A DNA stretch of 64,000 bases from Butyrivibrio sp. CAG:318 (GTDB lineage: Bacteria > Bacillota > Clostridia > Lachnospirales > Lachnospiraceae). Of this stretch, positions 1 to 10,065 are shown in pieces. Below the pieces are notes generated by a model, which was given only the letters and a program-made list of their open reading frames with translations, searched no databases and had not been told where the DNA came from. The stretch lies in NCBI GenBank assembly GCA_000431815.1, contig FR889233.1:1-64000 (forward strand). Direction: 5' to 3'. The translations under genes were made by a program, and so were the position numbers. Positions within the stretch are counted from its first letter, which is position 1. Each line of letters opens with the position of its first letter.

Positions 1-73
1 ATTTTATATATTGTATTTTGGGCGGATACATTTTAAATTTAATTTTAGACTTATATTTCAGAAGGAGAACACC

Positions 74-2728
74 ATGTTACAGCTTAAAGGTATTATAAAG
101 AATTATACAGCCGGTGACACCGAGGTTCACGCACTCAAAGGAATAGACATACGATTTCGCGAAAGTGAATTTGTATCAATACTCGGTCCGTCAGGCTGCG
201 GTAAGACTACTATGCTGAATATAATCGGCGGACTTGACAGGTACACGGACGGCGACCTTATTATCGGCGGACGTTCCACCAGGGAATTTAAGGATAAGGA
301 CTGGGATTCATATCGTAACCACAAGATAGGATTTGTATTTCAGAACTATAATCTTATACCTCATCAGACCGTATTAGCAAACGTAGAACTTGCCCTCACA
401 CTTTCGGGTGTGTCCAAATCAGAACGCCGCAAACGCGCGGCTGAGGCTCTCGCAAAGGTAGGTCTTAAGGATCAGCTCCATAAGAAGCCGAATCAGATGT
501 CCGGAGGACAGATGCAGCGTGTTGCCATAGCACGTGCACTTGTCAATGACCCTGACATAATTCTTGCAGACGAACCTACCGGTGCGCTCGATTCGGAAAC
601 AAGCATTGCCATAATGAATATTCTGCGCGAAATATCAGACGAGAAACTAATTATAATGGTTACTCACAATGCAGAACTCGCAGAGCAGTATTCGTCGAGA
701 ATTATACGTCTTCTTGACGGCCGGGTTATCGATGACAGTGCCCCTTACGAAGGAGATGACCCCACTGACAAAAAGCCATCCCAAGCTCCCACACATTCCC
801 ATAAGAGCCGGTCCAAATCCAAAGTCTCAATGTCTTTTGGAACTGCCCTGTCGCTCAGTTTTAAGAACCTGCTTACCAAAAAAGGCCGCACCTTCCTTAC
901 TTCTTTTGCCGGAAGCATAGGCATAATAGGAATCGCTCTTATTCTTTCACTGTCCAATGGTTTTCAGGCTTACATCAATAAAGTCCAGGAAGACACCATA
1001 TCAACATATCCTATTACCATTGAAGATGAGAATATAGACATGACAAGCCTTATGGAAACAATGCTCGGCAAATCAACCAATGATGTGAAACATGAGGATG
1101 GCCGTATATATACCAGTCCTATACTCGGTGATATGATCAATACAATGATGGCCGAGGTCAAGACAAACAGTCTCGGTGAACTCAAGGCATATTTTGAGAG
1201 CGATGAATGCAATATCAAAGATTACGTAACCGATATCCAGTACGGTTACGATACCGACCTTAATATTTACCTTGCTGACACATCAAACGGTCTTAACAAG
1301 GTTAATCCAAGTACCATGATGGAAGATATTATGGGAGTATCCCAGGAAAATGCCGGCACATCTTCCATGATGAATGCTTACAGCAGTTCAAATCTCTGGA
1401 CACAGATGATTGATAATAAGGATCTTCTCGATTCACAGTACAATGTTATAGCCGGAAGATGGCCTGAGAATTATAACGAAGTAGTTCTTGTAGTAAGTAA
1501 AGATTCCACGATTACAGATGTTACCCAGTATGCACTTGGTCTTAAAAATTCATCCGAGCTTAAGAACATTATGAACGATCTCGGAAGCGGTAAACAGATT
1601 GATTCCGAGCAGACCAGTTATACATATGACGATCTCTTAGGCCTTACATATAAACTTGTACTTTCAAGTGACTATTACAGATATGATGAGACCAATAAAC
1701 GATGGGAAGATAAAAGTTCTGATGATGAATACGTCAAAACGCTCGTAGACAACGGTACGGAAATTAAAATAGTCGGTATAATACAGCCCGATGAAGACGC
1801 CGTTGCAACATCCATAACGGGAAGCATAGGTTACACAAAGGCTCTCACCGAATATGTAATTAATGAGACATCTAAGTCGGGCATCGTAAAAGAACAGCTT
1901 GCCGATGATAAAACCGATGTATTCACAGGTCTCCCGTTCGCTGTAAGTGAGGATGAACTTGATAATATTACGGTTGATGATGTCAAAGCTTATATCGCAA
2001 CGCTTCCTGAGGCTGAACAGCAGGCTGCCCAGATGTATCTCGGCATGATGACTGACGAACAGCTTGTCGACGTGTTCAAGAACCAGCTCCAGACCAAATC
2101 CGGCAGCACATATAAAGATAACATGGTAAAACTCGGATACGCAGACGAATCAAAGCCAACGTCCATCAATATATATGCCAGGGATTTTGAAGCCAAAGAT
2201 GCTATAGCTGATATCATAGATGAGTACAATGATAAAGCAACTGCCGCCGGAAAAGACAATCTCACAATCTCTTACACTGATTATGTGGGACTTATGATGT
2301 CATCCGTAAGCACAATTGTTAATACGATATCGTATGTTCTTATTGCATTCGTATCGATATCACTTGTGGTATCTTCGATAATGATTGGTATAATCACTTA
2401 TATATCGGTTCTTGAAAGAACCAAAGAAATCGGTATATTAAGAAGTATAGGGGCCTCCAAGCGTGACGTTTCCAACGTATTTAATGCAGAAACCATGATT
2501 GTAGGACTTGTTTCAGGATCACTCGGAATCCTCATAACATTGCTCCTTGACATTCCTATCAATATAGTCATCAAGCACCTGACCGGAATTTCAGGCGTGG
2601 CTTCACTCCCATGGCAGGGTGCCGTCATACTGATAGCTATAAGCATCCTTCTGACGCTTGTGGCAGGCCTTATACCTGCTAAGGTAGCTTCCAGAAAAGA
2701 TCCGGTAATAGCTCTTAGAAGCGAATAA
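74..2728 (+). CDS. Fused ABC exporter, ATPase plus FtsX-like permease (MacB type)
   Basis: The N-terminal ~230 residues form an ABC ATPase of the LolD/MacB class: Walker A GPSGCGKTT, signature MSGGQMQRVAIARAL, Walker B IILADEPTGALD and H-loop MVTHN. A charged linker is followed by one membrane segment near residue 280, a large predicted extracellular domain of about 430 residues, and three C-terminal membrane segments ending in the FtsX-type sequence RTKEIGILRSIGASKRDV. The start at 74 follows GAAGGAGAAC; an upstream in-frame start at 11 has no such site. The protein is 884 residues, so one chain carries a whole half-transporter. Family members export peptides or lipids or act in envelope stress; the substrate cannot be read from sequence. 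It stands alone with its own terminator. Confidence 0.9.
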   Translation: MLQLKGIIKNYTAGDTEVHALKGIDIRFRESEFVSILGPSGCGKTTMLNIIGGLDRYTDGDLIIGGRSTREFKDKDWDSYRNHKIGFVFQNYNLIPHQTVLANVELALTLSGVSKSERRKRAAEALAKVGLKDQLHKKPNQMSGGQMQRVAIARALVNDPDIILADEPTGALDSETSIAIMNILREISDEKLIIMVTHNAELAEQYSSRIIRLLDGRVIDDSAPYEGDDPTDKKPSQAPTHSHKSRSKSKVSMSFGTALSLSFKNLLTKKGRTFLTSFAGSIGIIGIALILSLSNGFQAYINKVQEDTISTYPITIEDENIDMTSLMETMLGKSTNDVKHEDGRIYTSPILGDMINTMMAEVKTNSLGELKAYFESDECNIKDYVTDIQYGYDTDLNIYLADTSNGLNKVNPSTMMEDIMGVSQENAGTSSMMNAYSSSNLWTQMIDNKDLLDSQYNVIAGRWPENYNEVVLVVSKDSTITDVTQYALGLKNSSELKNIMNDLGSGKQIDSEQTSYTYDDLLGLTYKLVLSSDYYRYDETNKRWEDKSSDDEYVKTLVDNGTEIKIVGIIQPDEDAVATSITGSIGYTKALTEYVINETSKSGIVKEQLADDKTDVFTGLPFAVSEDELDNITVDDVKAYIATLPEAEQQAAQMYLGMMTDEQLVDVFKNQLQTKSGSTYKDNMVKLGYADESKPTSINIYARDFEAKDAIADIIDEYNDKATAAGKDNLTISYTDYVGLMMSSVSTIVNTISYVLIAFVSISLVVSSIMIGIITYISVLERTKEIGILRSIGASKRDVSNVFNAETMIVGLVSGSLGILITLLLDIPINIVIKHLTGISGVASLPWQGAVILIAISILLTLVAGLIPAKVASRKDPVIALRSE

Positions 2729-2744
2729 TTCTGTATATAATTTA

Positions 2745-2776
2745 TGCCGGGCAGATTTACCTGCCCGGCATTTTTT
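2745..2776 (+). terminator. Rho-independent terminator after the ABC exporter
   Basis: A perfect 10-bp stem (TGCCGGGCAG / CTGCCCGGCA) with a 6-nt loop is followed directly by six T residues. It separates the plus-strand exporter from the convergent amylase gene. Confidence 0.93.
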
Positions 2777-2799
2777 AGACTATCTTATAATACCTGCTT

Positions 2800-4446
2800 C
2801 TATTTTAAAATAACACATCCGTAAGCCGGAATAGTAATTTTCTCTCCATCTATCTCAGGAAGTTCCTCATTTACTACGAGATAATCCGCAACATTCTCAT
2901 ATTTGTATGTATCCTTGGATACTGTGACTGTAACAGCCGCGTCACTGTCATTATATATGAGGCTGATTTCCGAATCGTTATATGTCTTATGTATTGCACA
3001 TATATTACCGTTCTGCTCAGCCACATCACTCATAACTGTCGGAACACCTCTTCCTATTTCAGGATACTTATTACGGATATGAATCGCTTTTTTGTAATAA
3101 TTACATACCGAATACTCATCATCCTTCTGAGTTTCATAAGAGCCAAAAGTATGTGTCTGCGGCTCATATGAAGGAGGACCTGCTGTCATTCCCTGTGCAC
3201 TTGCATCATCCGACCAGTACATAGGGGCACGCTTATTCTCATCCTTGCCGCTTCCTCCCATACCAAGTTCGTCTCCATAATATACGAAAACATTACCCGT
3301 TGTAAGAATCTGTATTCCGGCTGCAAGTTTGACTCTCTCATCTTTACGAAGGAGGAATCCTGCCGCACGTCCGACATCATGATTTGATAAAAATATACCG
3401 TCTATCGCATTCTCATTAACGCTCTTGATTTCATTATATACATTGACAATGTTCTCCGCCATTTTGGCACCGGATTTATCATCACTGTTATTATTGACGC
3501 CCTTTACGATTATACCGTTCTGATTACCGATAGCAAAATCAAACATACTGTCACAGCTGCTCTGATAGAACTGCTTTATTGTATTTAAATTATCCCATAC
3601 TTCAGCCACGCAGTAGATATCAGGATTAACACCATGCACATAATCACAGAACCAGGTGAGTGCTTCTATACTGTCAGGATTATCTGCTTCAAAATAATGA
3701 AGTGCGGCATCAAGTCTGAAACCCGATACTCCCTTGTCAATCCAGAACTTTGCGATTTTCTCTATTTCGGCCCGCACTGCCTTGCTTGACAGATTGAGGT
3801 CCGGCATCTGAGCCGAGAATACACATTCATAAGTCCAGTCAGGATTTCCGCTGACTTTCTTCCAGCCTGATGCGACCTTGTCCGTCTTCTTGAAATTATA
3901 ATAATCAACATACGGACATACGGATGCATCCGGCTCTCCATCGCCTATCGTGCTAAGATATTCGCATGCTTCTTTAAACCATTCGCACTTGGATGAGGTG
4001 TGATTTATTACAAAGTCCATATATATATCCAGTCCGCGCTCGTCGCAGGCCTTGACCAATGCCTCAAAATCTTCCATTGTTCCGTACTGTGGGTCTACTG
4101 TGTAATAATCAACGACATCATACTTATGATATGATGTGGATTTATTAAACGGAAGCAGCCATATACTTGAAAATCCCATATCCTGAATATAATCAAGTTT
4201 GGAAATAAGTCCCTGTATATCTCCTATTCCATCACCGTCACTGTCACAGAATGAATACAAAAACACCTGATAACATGTTCCGTATTTGTCGTCTATTCTG
4301 TTATCTTCATCAACAAATTCCGTATTTATTGCATTCTTGTCTTTGTCTTTCGAAGATGATGACGTACATCCGGCAAGCATCATCACTGTCATTATACATG
4401 CTAAAACAAGTGCAATAATTCTGCTGATTCTCTTATTCTGAATCAT
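2800..4446 (-). CDS. Secreted GH13 alpha-amylase family lipoprotein
   Basis: This 548-residue protein has a lipoprotein signal peptide (lipobox LAGC, Cys27) and a GH13 (beta/alpha)8 catalytic domain. Catalytic motifs are visible: FRLDAALHYFE (nucleophile Asp), IYCVAEVWDN (acid/base Glu) and FLSNHDVGRA (third Asp). An acidic SDGDGIGD loop near the start is a likely calcium site. It should be tethered outside the membrane and cleave alpha-1,4-glucans or maltodextrins for the transporter encoded nearby. It lies 9 nt downstream of a solute-binding lipoprotein gene. No carbohydrate-binding module is obvious, and the exact specificity (amylase, neopullulanase or oligo-glucosidase) is not resolved. 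RBS is GGAG before ATG. Confidence 0.9.
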   Translation of the reverse strand: MIQNKRISRIIALVLACIMTVMMLAGCTSSSSKDKDKNAINTEFVDEDNRIDDKYGTCYQVFLYSFCDSDGDGIGDIQGLISKLDYIQDMGFSSIWLLPFNKSTSYHKYDVVDYYTVDPQYGTMEDFEALVKACDERGLDIYMDFVINHTSSKCEWFKEACEYLSTIGDGEPDASVCPYVDYYNFKKTDKVASGWKKVSGNPDWTYECVFSAQMPDLNLSSKAVRAEIEKIAKFWIDKGVSGFRLDAALHYFEADNPDSIEALTWFCDYVHGVNPDIYCVAEVWDNLNTIKQFYQSSCDSMFDFAIGNQNGIIVKGVNNNSDDKSGAKMAENIVNVYNEIKSVNENAIDGIFLSNHDVGRAAGFLLRKDERVKLAAGIQILTTGNVFVYYGDELGMGGSGKDENKRAPMYWSDDASAQGMTAGPPSYEPQTHTFGSYETQKDDEYSVCNYYKKAIHIRNKYPEIGRGVPTVMSDVAEQNGNICAIHKTYNDSEISLIYNDSDAAVTVTVSKDTYKYENVADYLVVNEELPEIDGEKITIPAYGCVILK

Positions 4447-4455
4447 AATTCGCTC

Positions 4456-6138
4456 CTATTCCGCCAGGGCATCCCTGACTTCTCTCGTTATTAAAGAACC
4501 GCCGTTTTCATTCCACTTTGATACAAAAATATCAAATTCATCGACCGGCAGTTCTCCGGTTACTATTCGTAAATATGTTTTGTTCTCCAGTTCCTCCAAC
4601 TTCCACCAGTCACTCTGCATCATACCGGTTTCACTGAAAAAAAGCGATGGAACTTCTCTCAGGGAGGCGTTCGAAATAATCTCACACGCCTTTATTCTTG
4701 ACATATAAGCTGACCATTGTTCTGTAGTTGCATTGTCCGGGTCATCCAGATATGCCTTACATGACTCATAATATGATTTTTCCAGAATCGGCAGTTCGGA
4801 CTCATCCTTGGTACCGTTAAGCACCTCAATGATTTCCGAATAGCAGATTGACAGCGCATCACTGTAATCCACATTAATCGCCAGAGGTCTCGCCGTAGGG
4901 TCTACATTATCCTGATAATATTTTTTGAAATCATCGTTATCATTTTCTTCATATCTCACATAATCAAAAAGTACACTCACAATCTTGCATGCCACCTCAG
5001 GATGCTCATATCCCTTACGGACAACAACATATTTATATGACGGCTGCTGTGAATGATAACTCGTGCTGCCATCATCATCCGTTTCTATAAGGTATGGCTG
5101 CCAGTCGGCTTCCGGGTCGGTGCCTACAGCCTCCATAAGCGGATTGTTAGGTGCCCACCATGGTCCGAAGAAAGAACCACACTGGCCGTTTACAACAAGC
5201 TCAATTATATTGCTGCTTGTTCGAAGCAGAAAATTATTATCAAGAATACCCGTCTCATACATTTCATTTATGTGTGCCAGCGCGCTTTTGGCCTCCGGCT
5301 GAATGGAACCATAGACTGCTTTACCATCTTTGCCTTCAATCCACTGCTTCGGAAACGCTCCATATGCAGCAAAAACGATATCAAGAAGGTACTCACTGCT
5401 GTATCCGCATCCACCGCAAAGACTCGGATCACACACAAGACCGACTGTATTGCCCGGTCCGTTTTCTCCCGGATCTTTTTCAATGAATTGTTTGATAATA
5501 TATTCCACATCGGACAGGTTCTTCGGTGCTGCCAGTCCCAACTTATCCATCCAGTCCTTGCGCAGCCAGATAAGATTCGGTCCGTCATCAATATTTGTTT
5601 CCGGAATGGCCATAATCTTACCGTCAAATGTAATCAAATCTTTTATACTGTCACCATATCCCGCATAAATTTCTTTAATTCGTTCCGACATACAGTTATC
5701 ATATGCCTGGGTAAGGTCTTCTATCATATCATATTCGACGAGCATGTTGACATCGTCAATATCACTCACAATCATAATATCCGGCATATTCCCGGACTGA
5801 ATAGCCATCGTCACGCTTGAATCATACTGTTCGTCAGCTTCCTCAAAAACATCCTTATTCTGGATATTCAGAAAATCTCTGAGAAATCTTGTATATGCAT
5901 TGTCTTCATATGTATCGCTTTCCGGCATATTGGAATTATTGCTTCCGGTAAGCTTGCCCAATGTATATGTGACTAATTCAGGATATTTACCATATGGCGT
6001 AGTAGATGCTTCCTGCATCTGTTCCGCGAAATCTGTATCAGAAGGTTCACTGGTAGTTGATTTCGAACCGCATCCTGCCTGTATAAATATCATTAAAAAC
6101 ATTATTACCGACGTTATTATTCTGGTGGACTTCTTCAT
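4456..6138 (-). CDS. Extracellular solute-binding lipoprotein, family 1 (LplA/YtcQ type)
   Basis: A 560-residue sugar-type ABC binding lipoprotein with lipobox IQAGC (Cys23). The length and features such as LIWLRKDWMDKLGL and QCGSFFGPWW fit the large LplA/YtcQ class of binding proteins that usually accompany YesM/YesN two-component systems. The start at 6138 is preceded by GCAAGGAGAAATAAC; an in-frame start 15 codons earlier has no comparable site. It sits between malG and the amylase gene and is a second binding protein in the cluster besides the MalE-like one at 8704. It may deliver another oligosaccharide to the same permeases, or act in sensing with the amylase; this is inference. Confidence 0.85.
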   Translation of the reverse strand: MKKSTRIITSVIMFLMIFIQAGCGSKSTTSEPSDTDFAEQMQEASTTPYGKYPELVTYTLGKLTGSNNSNMPESDTYEDNAYTRFLRDFLNIQNKDVFEEADEQYDSSVTMAIQSGNMPDIMIVSDIDDVNMLVEYDMIEDLTQAYDNCMSERIKEIYAGYGDSIKDLITFDGKIMAIPETNIDDGPNLIWLRKDWMDKLGLAAPKNLSDVEYIIKQFIEKDPGENGPGNTVGLVCDPSLCGGCGYSSEYLLDIVFAAYGAFPKQWIEGKDGKAVYGSIQPEAKSALAHINEMYETGILDNNFLLRTSSNIIELVVNGQCGSFFGPWWAPNNPLMEAVGTDPEADWQPYLIETDDDGSTSYHSQQPSYKYVVVRKGYEHPEVACKIVSVLFDYVRYEENDNDDFKKYYQDNVDPTARPLAINVDYSDALSICYSEIIEVLNGTKDESELPILEKSYYESCKAYLDDPDNATTEQWSAYMSRIKACEIISNASLREVPSLFFSETGMMQSDWWKLEELENKTYLRIVTGELPVDEFDIFVSKWNENGGSLITREVRDALAE

Positions 6139-6213
6139 TGTTATTTCTCCTTGCAGATATTTGCTATGCAATAATAATACCACCTATACCGGTTAAATGG
6201 CAATCTTTAGTTA

Positions 6214-6243
6214 CAGCCCCGGCCGGATACCCGACCGGGGCTG
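6214..6243 (-). other. Intergenic stem-loop between malG and the binding-protein gene
   Basis: Nine-bp arms CAGCCCCGG and CCGGGGCTG enclose a G+C-rich centre that can pair further. No U-tract follows on the minus strand, so it is more likely an mRNA processing or stability element, or a leaky terminator, than a strong terminator. Confidence 0.7.
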
Positions 6244-6259
6244 ATAAATTTTAAAGATA

Positions 6260-7195
6260 TTAACCTTTAACCGCTCCCGATACGCCTTCACGGTAAAACT
6301 TCTGCATTACCATGAACAGAATAATAATCGGAATTGAGATCACTACCGCTCCGGCAGCGAAACAGTTGAACCAGGAATAAATATATTCCCTATCAAGCAT
6401 GCTCCATAATCCGACGGAAACCGTGTAATAATCCTTATTGGCCCTGCATATTACCTTTGCAAAGATAAAGTCAAGCCACGGTCCCATAAATGACTGTAAA
6501 ACAGTATATACGATAATCGGTTTACTGAGAGGAATTGTAACCTTGGTAAATACCTGCCATCTGGTTGCGCCGTCTATGTAAGCAGCTTCATCAATTGACT
6601 TTGGTATTGTATCAAAGAATCCCTTCGCAATGTAGAAACCTAAGCCTGAACCTCCGGAGTAAACCATGATAAGAGCTACTCTGATCATGGCGCCCTCCGT
6701 GAGTCCAATTGATTTCAGAATGTAGTACACTGCAATCATTGACATAAAGCCGGGAAACATGCCTAAAATAAGCGCTACATTCATGAAAGGCTTTCTCATC
6801 TTAAAACGCATTCTCGACATAACATATGATACTGATAATACGAAGAATGCTGAGATGATACATGAAAAAATCGAAATAATCAATGTGTTGACGAACATCT
6901 GTGGGAAGTTGAACACATTGGTCGTATCGGTAAAAAGCTTTTTGTAATTATCAAGGGTCGGAATAAATCCTCTTGTAACATTCGCAAACATATCCGGATG
7001 GGCAGCTTTAGCACTCTGCAGCAATGCGTCCGGAAGGAGTGTCCTTATCTGAAGTCCCTGATCAGACTTGAAGCTGACCATTACTACGAACAAAATAGGG
7101 AGCACCCATATAAATGCCAGCACTGTAAGTAAAATGTGGACAAAAACATTTGTGGTTTTTTTGCCAATCCTGGCTCCTGTTGATATTTTCTTCAT
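6260..7195 (-). CDS. malG: Maltodextrin ABC transporter permease, MalG type
   Basis: A 311-residue binding-protein-dependent sugar permease with six predicted membrane segments. The EAA loop is visible as EAAYIDGATRWQVFTKVTIP, the site that docks on the ATPase. The C-terminus resembles MalG proteins (YREGVSGAVKG). Its start overlaps the malF stop by one base (TAATG), implying translational coupling. No ATPase gene is in the cluster, so a shared MsmK-type ATPase encoded elsewhere is the likely energy source. Function is inferred as import of maltodextrins produced by the surface amylase. Confidence 0.92.
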   Translation of the reverse strand: MKKISTGARIGKKTTNVFVHILLTVLAFIWVLPILFVVMVSFKSDQGLQIRTLLPDALLQSAKAAHPDMFANVTRGFIPTLDNYKKLFTDTTNVFNFPQMFVNTLIISIFSCIISAFFVLSVSYVMSRMRFKMRKPFMNVALILGMFPGFMSMIAVYYILKSIGLTEGAMIRVALIMVYSGGSGLGFYIAKGFFDTIPKSIDEAAYIDGATRWQVFTKVTIPLSKPIIVYTVLQSFMGPWLDFIFAKVICRANKDYYTVSVGLWSMLDREYIYSWFNCFAAGAVVISIPIIILFMVMQKFYREGVSGAVKG

Positions 7196-8583
7196 TATTG
7201 GAATCCCTCCTCGTTCCTGTATGATCCTGTTCGACGATAGGTAATGAGTGAAACAACAGCCATGACAACGAATGTCATGATACCTATAACTGCCGCAATA
7301 TTGTAATACTGCTGGTCAACCGACAGTTTATATAGCCATGTAACAAGCAAGTCCGTCTTACCTGATGTGGACGAAAGATCCGTAATAGGTCCGCCTCCGC
7401 TTAAGAGATAAATAACATTAAAGTTATTAATATTTCCTGTAAATGTTGTAATTAAGTAAGGTCCGGTTACAAAAAGCATATACGGAAGGGTAATCTTGAA
7501 GAATGTTTTTACCGGTCCTGCACCGTCAACCTTAGCTGCTTCATAGAGGTCTGCCGGAATATTCTGAAGTACACCGGTAACCTGTAACATTGTAAACGGA
7601 ATACCGATCCAGATATTAACAACGATAATTACAATTCTCGCAAGCATCGCATTATCCCAGAAAGGAATCGGTTCCGATATGGATGTATATCTCTGTAAAA
7701 TTGTATTGATAATACCTTCTCTGTTAAACATTGTTCTCATAAGAAGAAGGGATACGAACTGCGGTACAGCCGCGGAAAGCATGAAAATCGTTCTCCAGAA
7801 TCCCTTACCTCTGGTGTCCTTACGATTAATAATAATTGCAAGAATCATTCCGAGAATATAGTTTGAGAAAGTTGCAAATACTGCCCAGATAAGTGTCCAT
7901 CCCAAAGCGCCCCAGAACGATTTACCGATCGAACTGTTGAAACTGAATACTTTAGGGAAATTTTCAAGTCCTACCCAGTTAAAAATCGTAAGATGTGAAT
8001 CTATCTTACTGTAATTAGTGAACGCCATACTTATCATAAATACAAGCGGAAGTATGGTGAATGCAAGAACACCGAGTGTAGGCAGTGTAAGCAATGTTCT
8101 ATGTAAATTCTTGTCAAACAAGCTTTTAATGTCCTGAATAAATGAGTCCGGCTTTCTACCGGATGCTTTCATACATTGTGCCTTGTATGAACTTTTAACT
8201 GATGCGCGCCATAACATTATGAATGAAATAGTAACAAACAACGTCGCAACACCAAACAGAAGCATAAGCAATGAGTTATCACCCTGGGCATATTCATATA
8301 CCTGTTTTGCTTCATTCCAGACTTCAATCTGCTGCTGTCCCCCGAGGTGGAACAGGTCTACCAGGCATTTACCGCCTGTCATAATCATAAATACTATGTA
8401 GGCTGCCTCAATTATCAGAAATGATAATCCTTTAACAATCTGGCCTCTGACTAAATTTCCAAGACCCATAACCAACATGGAAAGTCTTGTGAAAATGTCT
8501 CCTTTTTTCACCGCATTGGTAAAACAATACGGATCGTAAAACTCTTTGGTTTTTCTTTTCTTCTCGGCTTTTAATTTAGGCAT
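7195..8583 (-). CDS. malF: Maltodextrin ABC transporter permease, MalF type
   Basis: A 462-residue permease, longer than MalG-type partners because of an extended N-terminal part with extra membrane segments, as is usual in Firmicutes MalF proteins. The EAA loop reads EAAKVDGAGPVKTFFKITLP. Two consecutive ATG codons are present; the second (8583) lies 6 nt from GGAGG and is preferred over the first at 3 nt. It is coupled to malG by a one-base overlap and follows the malE-like gene across a strong stem-loop. Confidence 0.92.
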   Translation of the reverse strand: MPKLKAEKKRKTKEFYDPYCFTNAVKKGDIFTRLSMLVMGLGNLVRGQIVKGLSFLIIEAAYIVFMIMTGGKCLVDLFHLGGQQQIEVWNEAKQVYEYAQGDNSLLMLLFGVATLFVTISFIMLWRASVKSSYKAQCMKASGRKPDSFIQDIKSLFDKNLHRTLLTLPTLGVLAFTILPLVFMISMAFTNYSKIDSHLTIFNWVGLENFPKVFSFNSSIGKSFWGALGWTLIWAVFATFSNYILGMILAIIINRKDTRGKGFWRTIFMLSAAVPQFVSLLLMRTMFNREGIINTILQRYTSISEPIPFWDNAMLARIVIIVVNIWIGIPFTMLQVTGVLQNIPADLYEAAKVDGAGPVKTFFKITLPYMLFVTGPYLITTFTGNINNFNVIYLLSGGGPITDLSSTSGKTDLLVTWLYKLSVDQQYYNIAAVIGIMTFVVMAVVSLITYRRTGSYRNEEGFQ

Positions 8584-8607
8584 CATGGACCTCCTTGTGC
8601 TTACAAT

Positions 8608-8635
8608 AAATGCTCCGGATTACTCCGGAGCATTT
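8608..8635 (-). other. Stem-loop between the binding-protein gene and malF
   Basis: A perfect 11-bp inverted repeat (AAATGCTCCGG / CCGGAGCATTT) with a 6-nt loop. On the minus strand it is followed by ATTGTAAG rather than a clean U-tract. A hairpin between malE and malF fits the known need for more binding protein than permease, through 3' protection or partial termination. Confidence 0.75.
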
Positions 8636-8703
8636 ACACGGGAGCACCGTACAGTGGTAATTGCCTCCATTGCAGCAGTGCCTTACCCCGTTAATTTTGA
8701 TAA

Positions 8704-9978
8704 TTATTTAACAATGCCGTTGTTAGCACCTTCGTTGAACTCTGCTGTCTTATCTGCTGCATTGTCCTTTGTGGTCTCGCCTGCTATAATGGATTTACCC
8801 ATGTTCTCTGCAGGTGTCCACCAGTTGCTCATTCCCTTGAATGTAGGCTGCATAACTGACTTGTTGTTCATTGTATCGTTCTGTGCAGCTGCCATCTCAT
8901 CTGCTGCTACTTTATCGCTAGATGCTGCACCGATGTTACAAGGGATGATTCCTCTTGCTTCATAGCGGCTAACCTGAGCATCATCGCTTCCAAGATAAAG
9001 AGCAAGTGCAACTGCTACCTGAGGGTATTTGCAGTTAGGGTTAACACCGATTGCCTTTGAACCTGCGAATGCTTTCATCTGGTTCTCTTTGCCGTTAAGT
9101 GTATATGTAGGAGCTGCTACAACACCAACTTTTGACTTGTCAAGCTTGATGTTTGACATATCCCATGTACCTGAGAAGAAAGCGCCTACTGTTCCATCAT
9201 TGAATCCTGTGATTCCGGCTGAATCTGCATCATTTACGAAGTTAGGGTTGGCTGCAAGATCTACAAGATACTTTGTAACGTCTGTAGCCTTATCGCCTTT
9301 AAGGTCGATACCTGATGCTTCATCTGTTCCGTCAGCACCGAATACTGTACATCCGTTGCCGATATAGAAGCTGCCGATATACCATGAATCTGTAAGTTTG
9401 AATGAAACTTTACCCTTAGAAAGCATTGTGTCAAGGTTCTTAACATCATCTGCTGTGAAGATGTCTTTGTTGTAGAATAAGAACCATGTGTTACCTGTGA
9501 AAGGAACGCCGTAAACATCATCTCCGATAGAAACTGTCTTAAGCATTGCTTCTGAATTGTTCTCCTTGACTGTCTCAAGTGCAGAACCACCTAACTTAGA
9601 GATTGCACCAGCATCAATAAGTGTCTGGAGCTGGTCGTTAGCATACATATAAACATCTGCTGAAGCTGAAGGGTCAGCTGATACAGTAGAACCTGCATCT
9701 TTCTCTGAGCATGTACCATACTTGAAAGTAAGGTTCCACTTTGGATGCTCATCATTGAACTTCTTACACATATTCTGTAACCACTCACCGTTGTCTATTG
9801 ACTGGTCCTCTGCCGGGCCCCATACAGTAATAGTAGCTGTGATTTCTTCATCTTCTGCTGCCTTTGTAGCATCGTTAGAGCTTGTTCCGCTTGTAGAAGA
9901 TGTTTTTCCGCAGCCAACTACTGTTGCTGCACACATTGCTCCGGCTAAAAGTAAAGCCGATACTTTTCTAAATTTCAT
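8704..9978 (-). CDS. malE: Maltose/maltodextrin-binding lipoprotein
   Basis: A 424-residue extracellular solute-binding lipoprotein with lipobox VVGC (Cys23). Conserved MalE-like segments include ITVWGPAEDQS near the mature N-terminus, YGVPFTGNTWFLFYNKD, and GAFFSGTWDM. It is the first gene of the transporter unit, with RBS AAGGAGG, and directly precedes malF and malG. Ligand specificity for maltodextrins is inferred from the amylase, glucanotransferase and phosphorylase encoded in the same locus. Confidence 0.93.
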   Translation of the reverse strand: MKFRKVSALLLAGAMCAATVVGCGKTSSTSGTSSNDATKAAEDEEITATITVWGPAEDQSIDNGEWLQNMCKKFNDEHPKWNLTFKYGTCSEKDAGSTVSADPSASADVYMYANDQLQTLIDAGAISKLGGSALETVKENNSEAMLKTVSIGDDVYGVPFTGNTWFLFYNKDIFTADDVKNLDTMLSKGKVSFKLTDSWYIGSFYIGNGCTVFGADGTDEASGIDLKGDKATDVTKYLVDLAANPNFVNDADSAGITGFNDGTVGAFFSGTWDMSNIKLDKSKVGVVAAPTYTLNGKENQMKAFAGSKAIGVNPNCKYPQVAVALALYLGSDDAQVSRYEARGIIPCNIGAASSDKVAADEMAAAQNDTMNNKSVMQPTFKGMSNWWTPAENMGKSIIAGETTKDNAADKTAEFNEGANNGIVK

Positions 9979-10065
9979 TTAGATGTCCTCCTTTTTTTTA
10001 ATTAAAACCGACTTACAAAAATGTGATTTTCTGCGGTATTAATTGTATTTCCTTAATACTCTCTT

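Noticed and set aside
5053..5820. 255-codon open frame on the plus strand
   Set aside because: It is antisense to the well-supported solute-binding protein gene, has no ribosome site and encodes a Cys/His/Ile-rich sequence without family features.
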